Shown one piece after another: positions 35,585-44,085 of a stretch of 64,000 nt of DNA. Position numbers and translations under genes: made by a program. The DNA comes from Pseudoalteromonas xiamenensis (GTDB lineage: Bacteria > Pseudomonadota > Gammaproteobacteria > Enterobacterales > Alteromonadaceae): positions 1,798,001-1,862,000 of the forward strand of contig NZ_CP099917.1 in assembly GCF_030994125.1 (NCBI RefSeq), read 5' to 3'. Every line of letters starts with the position of its first letter. Position 1 is the first letter of the stretch. Under the pieces are notes generated by a model. It did no database searches. It saw only the letters and a program-made list of their open reading frames with translations, and was not told where the DNA came from.

Positions 35585-36868
35585 TTACTTAATTTGTTCT
35601 GCGATCGATACCGCTAACGCTTCAGCAAAACGGATGATGTCGTCGTTTGTATGTGCGTCATTCAAGAAAATGGGCTCTTCCAAACTTGGTGCCATTAGGA
35701 AACCTTTTTCACGCATGGCTAAATGCACGTTTTTATAGATTTCATATTCTTGCTGTTTCACATCGGAATAGTTCTGCATGTCGGCACCTGAACGTCTAAA
35801 TGCGATGCCAGACAGTGCGCCAAAACGAGTGAAGTGGAATGGGATGTCGTATTTTTCGAAATTCTGTTTGATTTCTTTTTCAAGCAACGCGCCTTTTTCA
35901 TCCATTGCTTCATAGAAACCAGGTTTTGCCATCAAATCTAGGGCAGCATTACCTGCAGCCATAGTGATTGGGTTACCAGCGAACGTGCCTGATTGGAACA
36001 CTTTATTGCCGATTTCGACTAACTTCATGAACTTCTCTTTACCACCGTACGCGCCAACTGGAGCACCACCACCGATGATTTTGCCAAACGTCGTTAAATC
36101 GGGATCGACACCAAGTAACGCAGACACACCACCGAAGCGGAAACGGAAGCCTGTAACCACTTCGTCGAAGATGAACAGTGAACCGTAATCTGTACACAAC
36201 TGTCTGATGTCTTGGTGGAAGTGAGCATGTGGTTTAACAAAGCCCATATTTGTTGCAAATGGCTCAACAATAACCGCTGCAATTTCATGACCACGTTCTT
36301 CGAAAATTTGACGCAGTTGCTCAGAGTTATTGTATTCACACATGATCACATTGTTTTCAGCTACGCCGTTTGTCGTTCCTTTCACTGCCACAGCAACATT
36401 ACCACCTGGTTGCGCTAACAATGCATCCGCATGACCATGGTAGGAGCCTACAAAGCGTACGAAATATTTACGGTCAGTGTACGCACGAGCAATGCGAAGT
36501 GCAGTCATAACCGCTTCACTACCACTGACAACAAAACGGAGCTTGTCGATAGCTGGTGTGCTTTCCACAATCTTTCGTGCTAATTCTTTCTCTATCTCTG
36601 TAGAGAGCCCCACAACTAGACCTTTGTCTAGTTGAGCAGCGACTGCTTGAGAGATTTCTTCACGTGAATGGCCGAGGAAAATTGCCCCAAAACCACTTAG
36701 AAAGTCCGTGTACTCACGACCGTCTACGTCAATGATTTTGGTGCCTTTCGCTGATTCCAAAATGATTGGATCACCGCCTACAAGCGAGAAAGTTCTCATC
36801 GGTGAACTTACACCATTTGGAATGTACTTGTTTGCTTCGTTAAAGATAATTTCTGATTTACGGGTCAT
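35585..36868 (-). CDS. Class III PLP-dependent aminotransferase (glutamate-1-semialdehyde aminotransferase-like)
   Basis: 427-residue PLP enzyme, first gene of the biosynthetic operon. Seen: PNGVSSPMR at the start, SGSEAVMTALRIAR, SYHGHADALL, FDEVVTGFRF with the PLP Asp, and the PLP Lys in TFGKIIGGGAPVGAYGG. The pattern is that of the HemL group but diverges from true HemL at several conserved positions, so I read it as a pathway-specific aminotransferase or aminomutase rather than the tetrapyrrole enzyme. HamG-type aminotransferases occur in fragin-like clusters. It is divergent from the porin, with a lux-box-like site between. Confidence 0.85.
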   Translation of the reverse strand: MTRKSEIIFNEANKYIPNGVSSPMRTFSLVGGDPIILESAKGTKIIDVDGREYTDFLSGFGAIFLGHSREEISQAVAAQLDKGLVVGLSTEIEKELARKIVESTPAIDKLRFVVSGSEAVMTALRIARAYTDRKYFVRFVGSYHGHADALLAQPGGNVAVAVKGTTNGVAENNVIMCEYNNSEQLRQIFEERGHEIAAVIVEPFATNMGFVKPHAHFHQDIRQLCTDYGSLFIFDEVVTGFRFRFGGVSALLGVDPDLTTFGKIIGGGAPVGAYGGKEKFMKLVEIGNKVFQSGTFAGNPITMAAGNAALDLMAKPGFYEAMDEKGALLEKEIKQNFEKYDIPFHFTRFGALSGIAFRRSGADMQNYSDVKQQEYEIYKNVHLAMREKGFLMAPSLEEPIFLNDAHTNDDIIRFAEALAVSIAEQIK

Positions 36869-37077
36869 TTTATGGCCTACATATAATTAAAGTATTCGTT
36901 ACTCACTCAGCGCATTCACCATTCGGTTCGTTCAATAAGTGTGCGTGTTTATGAGGCCAATTATTCTTGCATTGCTCGAAATCAACAACTGCAACATGTT
37001 ACAGTAGATTAACTTATCGCCTTAAAGTTTAATAAGTTGTAAATTAAAACAAGTTGTAAAACCGATACTTACCCGCT
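36869..37077. promoter_or_regulatory. Divergent promoter region between biosynthetic operon and porin
   Basis: About 210 bp. It must carry the minus-strand promoter of the aminotransferase-first operon and the plus-strand promoter of the porin gene. AT-rich sequence (TTTAATAAGTTGTAAATTAA) lies near the porin start. A near-palindromic site is centred at about 36996. Confidence 0.6.
36987..37006. promoter_or_regulatory. lux-box-like palindrome, possible operator of the biosynthetic operon
   Basis: AACTGCAACATGTTACAGTA is a 20-base imperfect palindrome. It matches the CTGnAnnATnnTnCAG core of LuxR-type binding sites and the CT-N12-AG rule, with one mismatched pair. It lies about 120 bp before the aminotransferase start. 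The LuxR-type regulator at 23632 is a plausible but untested partner. Confidence 0.45.
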
Positions 37078-38046
37078 ATGAAATTAATCACACACACCTG
37101 CACTACAGCACTCTTAATCGTCACTACTCCGCTACTTGCGGCATCACCGTCTTTAACTTCTTATGGCATTGTCGCGCTGGCAGGCGAGGACGTGCAGTAC
37201 ACTGATGAGTCTTTATCCGATGACAGCAGTGCTTTTAGAAGCAAAGCTTCACGCATTGGTATAAAAGGTGAAGAAACGTTTTCAGACAATGAACACGCCT
37301 TCTATTTATTGGAATATGGTGTGAACTTAAAGACACAAAAAAAGGACGACTCGTTTTTCTTACGTGAAGCCGTTGTTGGACTTAAAAATCAATATGGTAG
37401 TCTTAAACTCGGCTTCAGTAATACGCCGTTTAAGCTTTCTCAAGGTCGTGTTGATGCATTTAACGATGTGGTTGATTTACGCACCTTTTTACCGGGTGAA
37501 TACGTAGAAAACATGGTGGTTGTTGAATCCGCATCTCTTCACGGTGTCAGCGCAGCGGTTGCCTATGTCCTAGTTGATAAAGACGGGGATAAGCGTGAAC
37601 GCCGAGGAACCTCGAGCAGTCTTAAATACCAACACGACAACCTCTATGTTGCACTGGCTTATGAACAAAACATCACGCAACAAGACTTGCTCAGGTTATC
37701 GGCAACCTATCAGTATGAACAATGGCAAATCGGGGTGTTAACTGAACAGAGCGTCGCGACGGAAAACAATCTCGACAAGCAATCCGGCCAACTGGTCAGT
37801 GTACTCTATCATTTGGACAAATTAACGTTCAAAGCGCAGTGGATAAATGCTCGCTTTACGACGGGCATCAAATCCTTCTACGGGATTAAGGGTGATAACA
37901 ATGCTAGCGTCACGTTGGGTGTAGATTACCACCTCAGCCAACATAGCACGCTGATGTTCTATGGTGCTCATGGTGAGGCAAAGTCCAATCAACATGGTAA
38001 ACAGGAAGCGGATGTCATTGGCCTTGGCATGCGAGTCACATTTTAG
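37078..38046 (+). CDS. Gram-negative general porin
   Basis: 322-residue outer-membrane protein. Seen: a signal peptide (cleavage after PLLAA), an N-terminal SLTSYGIVALAGE strand, the porin motif SRIGIKGEE, an L3-like FLPGEYVENMV loop, and a last strand ending VIGLGMRVTF with the C-terminal Phe. The size fits a 16-strand OmpC-like trimeric porin. It is divergent from the biosynthetic operon and may share regulation with it. Confidence 0.9.
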   Translation: MKLITHTCTTALLIVTTPLLAASPSLTSYGIVALAGEDVQYTDESLSDDSSAFRSKASRIGIKGEETFSDNEHAFYLLEYGVNLKTQKKDDSFFLREAVVGLKNQYGSLKLGFSNTPFKLSQGRVDAFNDVVDLRTFLPGEYVENMVVVESASLHGVSAAVAYVLVDKDGDKRERRGTSSSLKYQHDNLYVALAYEQNITQQDLLRLSATYQYEQWQIGVLTEQSVATENNLDKQSGQLVSVLYHLDKLTFKAQWINARFTTGIKSFYGIKGDNNASVTLGVDYHLSQHSTLMFYGAHGEAKSNQHGKQEADVIGLGMRVTF

Positions 38047-38069
38047 TCGAAAAGTGTAAATCAATGATT

Positions 38070-38089
38070 CGGGCACCAATAGGTGCCCG
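38070..38089. terminator. Stem-loop between convergent porin and dut genes
   Basis: CGGGCACC-AATA-GGTGCCCG is a perfect 8-bp stem with a 4-base loop, 24 bp after the porin stop codon and 22 bp after the dut stop on the other strand. The T-run is poor on both sides, so terminator function is likely but weak. Confidence 0.55.
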
Positions 38090-38110
38090 ATTGGGTGTAG
38101 CGCTAAATCA

Positions 38111-38731
38111 TTAAGCTGGGTAGCGTGACTTTAAGCCTTCATACACTTGCGTTGCGAAGTCAGACGCACTGGTATCAAGTGATTTAACCACTTCAACTAG
38201 ATGTTCGTTATCTTCTTTGCCATCCCAAACTTTGATGTAAGTACCGTCTTTATAACCGAAATCTTGGCGGAAGAAATTCAACGTATTTTTACCAACATAA
38301 CCACGATATAAATCATCAAATGACATACCGATTTGAGCCATACATCCCGCAAATGCCTGCGCATCAAAACGCTTTTCGGTGACTGCTGCACCCGCTAGTT
38401 TTTCGAGCGTTACTTTAAAGTCTTCGCCTTGGACTGGCGCGTCTAGCTCCGTGTTTAAATGCGCTGCGATATCCGCAAACGATGTTTTGCCATCAATACG
38501 CAGTGACAATCCAAAATGGAAAATATCCACCAGCTCAAGGATCACTTGTTCTGTGTCCGGCGTTTGCTTTTTCCACCATTTCCAACCGTAGTGGTCTAAC
38601 ATTTCTGCACATTCAACCCAAATAGCACGATACCAATCAAAGCCTTGGTCAAACCAACTTTCATGTACTTTGGTGTTCATCGCATTTTGCATTTCAAGCA
38701 TAACAACTAGTTTTGCAACGTTTGTAGACAT
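38111..38731 (-). CDS. dut: Dimeric dUTP diphosphatase (MazG-like/all-alpha type)
   Basis: 206-residue nucleotide pyrophosphatase converting dUTP to dUMP, keeping uracil out of DNA. Seen: the all-alpha NTP pyrophosphatase metal motifs WVECAEMLDHYGWKWWKK and ILELVDIFHFGLS, then YVGKNTLNFFRQDFGYKDGTY, typical of dimeric dUTPases of protozoa, phages and some bacteria. It is unrelated to the trimeric Dut usually found between coaBC and slmA, which is missing from that place here. It probably supplies the cell's dUTPase activity. Confidence 0.85.
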   Translation of the reverse strand: MSTNVAKLVVMLEMQNAMNTKVHESWFDQGFDWYRAIWVECAEMLDHYGWKWWKKQTPDTEQVILELVDIFHFGLSLRIDGKTSFADIAAHLNTELDAPVQGEDFKVTLEKLAGAAVTEKRFDAQAFAGCMAQIGMSFDDLYRGYVGKNTLNFFRQDFGYKDGTYIKVWDGKEDNEHLVEVVKSLDTSASDFATQVYEGLKSRYPA

Positions 38732-38802
38732 CTTCCACTCTCTTCAATTTCTTTGTTTTTATCATACGCTATGGCAAGCGGCTCGCTCAACTTTCAACGT
38801 GC

Positions 38803-39141
38803 TTAGGCTGTCAGTAATTCCATTGGTGGAGACACAAACAGTTTACCGGTTGGCACTTCAACAACCGCGCTCAGTACAGGTCCATGATTTAACAGTAGCT
38901 GTACATCAAGGTTACCTTCTATCGTCTGGGCAAACGCGCTATTCACTGCCTCAACATTAAACTGCTCAACATGAATGCTCACACTTTCTTCTTCTGTTGG
39001 TTCTTGCGATAACGCTTCAATCGCATCATCCGCCAATACGACGGTGAGTTCTAAATCCACTGCATTCATATCGCGAGTGGCGAGTGTGTCATTGAGTTCA
39101 AACAACCCAAAAGTCAGCACAATCTTATTTTCTTCGTTCAC
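38803..39141 (-). CDS. Hypothetical acidic protein
   Basis: 112-residue soluble protein that I do not recognise. Seen: it is acidic, with beta-strand-like alternation (DLELTVVLADDAIEAL, VSIHVEQFNV, LDVQLLLNHG) and no Cys, signal peptide or membrane segment. It follows the SDR gene on the same strand with a 15 bp gap, so the two are probably co-transcribed. Confidence 0.6.
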   Translation of the reverse strand: MNEENKIVLTFGLFELNDTLATRDMNAVDLELTVVLADDAIEALSQEPTEEESVSIHVEQFNVEAVNSAFAQTIEGNLDVQLLLNHGPVLSAVVEVPTGKLFVSPPMELLTA

Positions 39142-39156
39142 GAGTTATTTCCTAAA

Positions 39157-39831
39157 TTACCAAGGCAACGCTTCGCCATTTGCATGCCAAAAGCTACCCG
39201 TATTATCTAAATTCAACGCATCAATTCGAGCCATTAATCGAGCTGCCGCTTCGTTTGGCGAAATATCACCTGCAAACCCCACCATTTGAGTTTGCACAAA
39301 TCCTGGATGCAATAACGCAAGGGCGATGCCTTTCGGTTTCAGTTCGTGCGCCAAACTAATACTCGCCGCATTCAATGCCGCTTTCGACATACGATAGCCA
39401 ATGTAACCGCCTGAACTATTGTCTGCAATTGACCCCATACGACTTGTGATCATGGCCACTTTGCTACCACGGTTCAAGCATGAGCACAGAGCATGCGTTA
39501 CGCGGATTGGGGCGATGGCGTTTACTTGAAGCTGCTGTTCCAACGCGTCAAAATCGAGACTGTCTAATGTCTCGTTGTGGAAAAGCCCAGCATTATTGAT
39601 TAGAAGATGGATTGCACGCCCCCTCATGTGTTGTGCAAGCTTGGCGACATCGTTGGCTTCAGTGACGTCTATTCCTTCTAGTATGTCCACGCCCAACTGA
39701 CGAAGTTCCGAAGACGAAGTACGAACAACCGCGACAACTGAATAGCCGAGGCGCTGATATAGCTCACATAATGCCAACCCGATCCCTCGGCTTGCACCAG
39801 TAATAACCACCGTTTGCTGTGTGTGTGCCAT
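39157..39831 (-). CDS. Short-chain dehydrogenase/reductase (SDR) family protein
   Basis: 224-residue NAD(P)-dependent oxidoreductase. Seen: TGASRGIGLAL for the cofactor, LLINNAGLF, a catalytic Ser in MITSRMGS, and catalytic Tyr and Lys in YRMSKAALN. It is a classical single-domain SDR, similar to C-factor/YbbO-like cytoplasmic enzymes. The substrate is unknown. It is first in a two-gene unit with the small acidic protein. Confidence 0.9.
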   Translation of the reverse strand: MAHTQQTVVITGASRGIGLALCELYQRLGYSVVAVVRTSSSELRQLGVDILEGIDVTEANDVAKLAQHMRGRAIHLLINNAGLFHNETLDSLDFDALEQQLQVNAIAPIRVTHALCSCLNRGSKVAMITSRMGSIADNSSGGYIGYRMSKAALNAASISLAHELKPKGIALALLHPGFVQTQMVGFAGDISPNEAAARLMARIDALNLDNTGSFWHANGEALPW

Positions 39832-39921
39832 TGTCTCTTCCCATCAAAAATAAAGGGGCATTATAGCCCCATCGAATACTTATACCAATTAATGCAAGGA
39901 GACGAGATCACCTTTTTGCGC

Positions 39922-40722
39922 TCAAGCCAACTCAACATCGCCCATTGACGACTGAATAATCGAGAATACGGCCCCACTGGGATCGGTGACCACAGCAAAT
40001 CGCCCAACCTCGGGAATGTCTGTCGCCGGAACACACACCTCACCGCCCAAGTTGATGACGTTGTCCGCCATGGCATCGGTGTTTGCAACGGCAAAGTAGA
40101 CCATCCAATGTGCTGGAATATCTCCCCACTCTTCGGTCATTTCCATGAGCCCTGCGATAGGCAGGCCATTTTGACAAAACAACGAGTACTCCATACCTTC
40201 CATGGGTTTTATCTGGACTTCCCAATCAAACAGCGCACTGTAAAATGCTCGACTTTTTGACGCATTTTTACTCACCAGTTCATGCCAGTAAGGCACATTT
40301 GTTTCTAATTTACGTTGCGTGCCCATGTGATCACTGCCCTGCCATAAAGCGAACACCGCACCACCCGGTTCATTCAACATGACCATACGCCCAGCGCCTG
40401 GCACATCATGAGGACCATGAATGATCTCAGCCCCGAGGGCGGTGGCCTTTACTGCCATTTCATCCACGTTGTTCACAGCGATATACAGTAGCCAGTGACT
40501 TGGGATTTGTTCAGCTTGTTGAGATGCCATCATTTGATACATTGCCGCGACATCAACCCCGTCTTTTTGCGTAATGGTGTAAAAGCAATCGGCACCAATG
40601 GGTTGATCGATAGATGTCCAATTAAATAACGTTTGATAGAATTGCTTAGCGGCCTTCCAATCACTTGAACAAAGCTCTGCCCAGCAGAATGTGTGAACGG
40701 GTGAAGAAGAAACGATAGCCAT
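39922..40722 (-). CDS. VOC family protein with two glyoxalase-like domains
   Basis: 266-residue protein of the vicinal-oxygen-chelate superfamily. Seen: two repeats, the first starting HTFCWAELCSSDWKAAKQFY, the second starting VPYWHELVSKNASKSRAFY, each ending in a GAVFALWQ or GAVFSIIQ strand. Similar proteins include the CFP-30B/glyoxalase-like group. The ATG at 40722 places the start at the first repeat; the frame opens 15 codons upstream. Substrate and metal are unknown. No antibiotic resistance should be assumed. Confidence 0.85.
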   Translation of the reverse strand: MAIVSSSPVHTFCWAELCSSDWKAAKQFYQTLFNWTSIDQPIGADCFYTITQKDGVDVAAMYQMMASQQAEQIPSHWLLYIAVNNVDEMAVKATALGAEIIHGPHDVPGAGRMVMLNEPGGAVFALWQGSDHMGTQRKLETNVPYWHELVSKNASKSRAFYSALFDWEVQIKPMEGMEYSLFCQNGLPIAGLMEMTEEWGDIPAHWMVYFAVANTDAMADNVINLGGEVCVPATDIPEVGRFAVVTDPSGAVFSIIQSSMGDVELA

Positions 40723-40922
40723 AATTTTGCTCCTTGTTTGCGTTCTGTCAGTTAAGCAGAATCTCACTATTTCGCAACTTGCACTTCTTTACAGATTTTC
40801 CATTGCAGAGCCAAAATGGATGCATTACCCTGTCCCGCAAAGTCTATGGGGCAGGCAAATATCGTTATGTCGATAGCCTCTCCCTTGACGCCATTTACTC
40901 ATTTAACCTCAAGAGATAAAGC

Positions 40923-41297
40923 ATGATAAACAAGCCCAACGGTGACGGTATTCTGCGTGTGATTAAAGCCACTGATTGTTCTCGAAAAGGCATGATTGCC
41001 GCATGGCAAAACGAGGCTGCTTTTCGCCAAGAAGCGATGCTTGCATTGGTTATGTTGCCTGGTTCATTTTGGTTGGCACAATCTTTAGGTCATTGGGCAT
41101 TACTGGTGAGCGTATTGCTGTTGGTGATGATTGTTGAACTACTCAACTCGGCTATCGAGGCCTTGACCGATCGCGTGAGTTTAGAGCGTCATGAATTGTC
41201 TGGGCGCGCCAAAGACATGGGCTCCGCTGCGGTGACATTCAGCTTGACGATCGTTGCTCTTGTGTGGGGCACGGCACTGTACGATAAACTTGTCTAA
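40923..41297 (+). CDS. dgkA: Diacylglycerol kinase
   Basis: 124-residue trimeric inner-membrane kinase that phosphorylates diacylglycerol to phosphatidic acid in membrane-lipid recycling. Seen: three predicted helices, an N-terminal amphipathic region with AWQNEAAFRQE, the signature ELLNSAIEALTDRVSLE with catalytic Glu and nucleotide-binding residues, and RAKDMGSAAV. Normal length. An intrinsic terminator follows its stop codon. Confidence 0.96.
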   Translation: MINKPNGDGILRVIKATDCSRKGMIAAWQNEAAFRQEAMLALVMLPGSFWLAQSLGHWALLVSVLLLVMIVELLNSAIEALTDRVSLERHELSGRAKDMGSAAVTFSLTIVALVWGTALYDKLV

Positions 41298-41308
41298 CGA
41301 CTTATAAG

Positions 41309-41330
41309 GCGAAGCTTTAGCTTCGCTTTT
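41309..41330 (+). terminator. Rho-independent terminator after dgkA
   Basis: GCGAAGC-TTTA-GCTTCGC followed by TTTT, starting 12 bp after the dgkA stop codon. It lies between dgkA and the converging thioesterase gene. Confidence 0.85.
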
Positions 41331-41332
41331 GA

Positions 41333-41788
41333 TTATCCAACTAAGTAAGTTGCTGTACCGAAAGCAATTTGTATACCTTCGTTGTTGTGTAATTCCATCC
41401 GACACACACACACTTTATTACCCGAACGAATGAGCTGTGCGCTGGCAACAAAGGAATCACCGCGTCCTGGACGAATAAAATCCGTTCGAATATCAATCGT
41501 CCCCAGTGTGGCCAGTTTACTTGGTACGGTATGAAGCTCCGAGTCGGGGAGTTTATCAATGATGGATGCCGCAGCTAACATTCCACCCACGTTATCCAAA
41601 ACGGCGGAAATAACCCCTCCATGAAGAATTTTCTGCGTTGGATTACCAATAAATTCGTCTTTCCAAGGCAAGACGATCTCTGCACGCTCAGCATTCAACA
41701 CCGCAACCGAGATACCAAGAAATTGGTTATACGGCATTTGATTTACAAAAATCCATTCAACCTTATCTATTAACGCTTTTTTATCCAT
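41333..41788 (-). CDS. PaaI/YigI-like hotdog-fold thioesterase
   Basis: 151-residue hotdog-fold protein, probably an acyl-CoA thioesterase. Seen: the family core motif KILHGGVISAVLDNVGGMLA and later DIRTDFIRPGRGDSFVASA. The ATG at 41788 is preferred to an in-frame TTG at 41800. It lies divergently from recQ with about 100 bp between. Acyl chain preference is unknown. Confidence 0.88.
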   Translation of the reverse strand: MDKKALIDKVEWIFVNQMPYNQFLGISVAVLNAERAEIVLPWKDEFIGNPTQKILHGGVISAVLDNVGGMLAAASIIDKLPDSELHTVPSKLATLGTIDIRTDFIRPGRGDSFVASAQLIRSGNKVCVCRMELHNNEGIQIAFGTATYLVG

Positions 41789-41890
41789 GAGCTTATTCAA
41801 TGCAACTGGTACGATGAGCTCACCCTACTCGCTTTCTCGTACCGCATCAACCTAAAAAAGCTAAAGACATCCCCAACAAAAACTTCTAGA

Positions 41891-43726
41891 ATGCCCCGCA
41901 TGAACCAGATAGCCACTCCTATGCCTGTTACGCTTGATGTGCAATCTATTTTGAATGACGTTTTCGGCTATCACGAATTTCGTGATGGTCAACGCGATGT
42001 TATTCAAGCAGCACTCAGCGGCAAAGACAGTTTAGTTTTGCTTCCAACCGGAGGTGGAAAATCCCTTTGCTATCAAGTTCCTGCTTTGGCTCTCAGTGGA
42101 CTCACGGTTGTTGTGTCCCCACTGATATCGCTCATGCAAGACCAAGTCGCACAGTTGCAAGCATTGGGCGTTGCCGCAGAATTCATCAATAACAGTGTTG
42201 CCCGCGAAGACCAAGTGGAGATCTATCGCCGCTTGCACGAAGGTGAAATTAAACTGCTTTACGTTGCACCTGAAAAAGTGCTGCAACGCGAGTTTATTGA
42301 GCGCCTGCACCATTTGCCATTATCCCTGTTTGCCATTGATGAAGCGCACTGCGTATCTCATTGGGGCCATGATTTTCGACCTCATTATTGTCAACTGAAA
42401 CAACTCAAGCACGCTTTCCCAAATGTCCCAATGATGGCATTAACCGCAACCGCAGACACCGCGACACGGCGCGATATTGTGCATCAGCTTGCTCTGCAAA
42501 ACCCGTTTATCTATACGGGGAGCTTTGATCGCCCTAACATTCGTTACACCATCGAAGAAAAATTTAAACCGATGGCGCAGCTTATGCGTTATTTGCGCAC
42601 TCAACAGGGTCAAAGTGGCATTATCTATTGCACTAGTCGCAAACGCGTTGATGAAGTCGCCGAAAAGTTGAGCGAAGCGGGGTTTAATGTTGCAGCTTAC
42701 CATGCGGGTTTATCAAACGAAGAACGGCAGTTTGTGCAAAGTGGGTTTTCTCGTGACGACATCCACATTGTGGTTGCAACGGTCGCGTTTGGCATGGGGA
42801 TCAACAAGCCCAATGTGCGGTTTGTCTTACACTACGACATTCCTAAAAGCGTTGAAGCCTATTATCAAGAAACCGGTCGAGCTGGCCGAGATGGACTGGC
42901 TGCTGAAGCCATTATGTATTTTGACCCAGCGGATATTGGGCGCGTACGTCGCTTTTTTGAAGACATTGAAGACGAGCATCGCCGACGAGTTGAAGAGCAA
43001 CGCTTTTCTGCTATGGCTGCGTTTGCTGAAGCACAAACCTGTCGACGCCAAATTCTCTTAAACTACTTCAGTGAATATCAGCGCAACCCTTGTGGCAACT
43101 GTGACATCTGCCTAAACCCACCAAAACGATTTGATGGTACGCTGGTCGCGCAGCAAGCACTATCGTGTGTGTACCGCGCGGAACAACGATTTGGCTTTGG
43201 TTATATCGTCGATGTGCTGCGTGGTGCAAACACGAGTCGCATTCGCGATAATCAACATCACACACTAAGCACCTACGGACTTGGCAAAAACCACAGCAGT
43301 GAATATTGGCTCAGCGTCCTACGCCAGCTCGTCCATCATGGTTTGCTGGAACAAGATATCACGCAGGGCGCTACGCTGCGCTTAACGGAAGCCTCTCGTG
43401 CAGTGCTGCGCGGTGAATACACGTTAGAGTTAGCCGAGCCTCGCTTACAAGCTGTACACGTATACGAAGACAAATTGGCCAAGTTTAGTTACGACCGCAA
43501 ACTCTTTGCGAAGTTAAAAAGTTTACGCAAAGAACTGGCGGATGCCGATGACGTTCCACCGTATGTGGTCTTTAACGATAAAACACTGGCTGAAATGGCT
43601 CAAAAAGCCCCGACGACAGACAGCGAGTTTTTGAAAGTTTCCGGTGTTGGCTTCACCAAATTAATGAAATACGGTGGGCCGTTTATGCAGCTCATCGAGA
43701 ATCACCTCACTTTAGATGAATCCTAA
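41891..43726 (+). CDS. recQ: ATP-dependent DNA helicase RecQ
   Basis: 611-residue 3'-5' superfamily 2 helicase for recombination repair and fork processing. Seen: FGYHEFRDGQRDVIQA, Walker A LLPTGGGKSLC, Walker B IDEAHCVSHWGHDFRP, GRAGRDG motif VI, a zinc-binding region CRRQILLNYF with CGNCDIC, a winged helix and a C-terminal HRDC domain (SEFLKVSGVGFTKLMKYG). It is followed 11 bp later by a small conserved gene that probably shares its transcript. Confidence 0.97.
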   Translation: MPRMNQIATPMPVTLDVQSILNDVFGYHEFRDGQRDVIQAALSGKDSLVLLPTGGGKSLCYQVPALALSGLTVVVSPLISLMQDQVAQLQALGVAAEFINNSVAREDQVEIYRRLHEGEIKLLYVAPEKVLQREFIERLHHLPLSLFAIDEAHCVSHWGHDFRPHYCQLKQLKHAFPNVPMMALTATADTATRRDIVHQLALQNPFIYTGSFDRPNIRYTIEEKFKPMAQLMRYLRTQQGQSGIIYCTSRKRVDEVAEKLSEAGFNVAAYHAGLSNEERQFVQSGFSRDDIHIVVATVAFGMGINKPNVRFVLHYDIPKSVEAYYQETGRAGRDGLAAEAIMYFDPADIGRVRRFFEDIEDEHRRRVEEQRFSAMAAFAEAQTCRRQILLNYFSEYQRNPCGNCDICLNPPKRFDGTLVAQQALSCVYRAEQRFGFGYIVDVLRGANTSRIRDNQHHTLSTYGLGKNHSSEYWLSVLRQLVHHGLLEQDITQGATLRLTEASRAVLRGEYTLELAEPRLQAVHVYEDKLAKFSYDRKLFAKLKSLRKELADADDVPPYVVFNDKTLAEMAQKAPTTDSEFLKVSGVGFTKLMKYGGPFMQLIENHLTLDES

Positions 43727-43737
43727 CAAAGGCCATT

Positions 43738-44019
43738 ATGACCGCGCTCCACGTTGATGAACAACACACCATTTTATGGGTTAAACCAGACTTGTTTCCA
43801 CACCAAGAAGAATTCGAGCTTTGGGCTACCGTCTTTTTGCATCACGACGCGTTAACTTGGCTTGAAATGCACACGGGTGCTGATCGCTGCCAAGTTCGAT
43901 TTCGCTTTCAAGATGAAAGTTTTAACCTCAATTACGATTATTACTCTGACAGTATTTGGATAAGCCCTGAAGGGATAGAAGCGGAGGCGTTGCTGCTTCA
44001 ACTTCACAAAATATTTTAA
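43738..44019 (+). CDS. DUF3630-like small protein downstream of recQ
   Basis: 93-residue soluble protein. Seen: it has Trp and aromatic residues and acidic stretches (FNLNYDYYSDSIWISPEG), no Cys pair, signal peptide or membrane segment. I tentatively assign it to the DUF3630 family found in Alteromonadales; this rests on memory of the family and was not searched. The function is unknown. It lies 11 bp after recQ and is probably co-transcribed with it. Confidence 0.65.
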   Translation: MTALHVDEQHTILWVKPDLFPHQEEFELWATVFLHHDALTWLEMHTGADRCQVRFRFQDESFNLNYDYYSDSIWISPEGIEAEALLLQLHKIF

Positions 44020-44085
44020 GCAAACTCGCTTGCGCCCATTACACTTAAAAGAAAACCATCTTTACAAAGTTATATAGGGCGCACA

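Noticed and set aside
35585..36868. Reading the aminotransferase as hemL (tetrapyrrole synthesis)
   Set aside because: The HemL-like motifs are present, but several regions diverge from known HemL proteins and the gene heads a secondary-metabolite operon. A genome-wide search for a second HemL would settle it.
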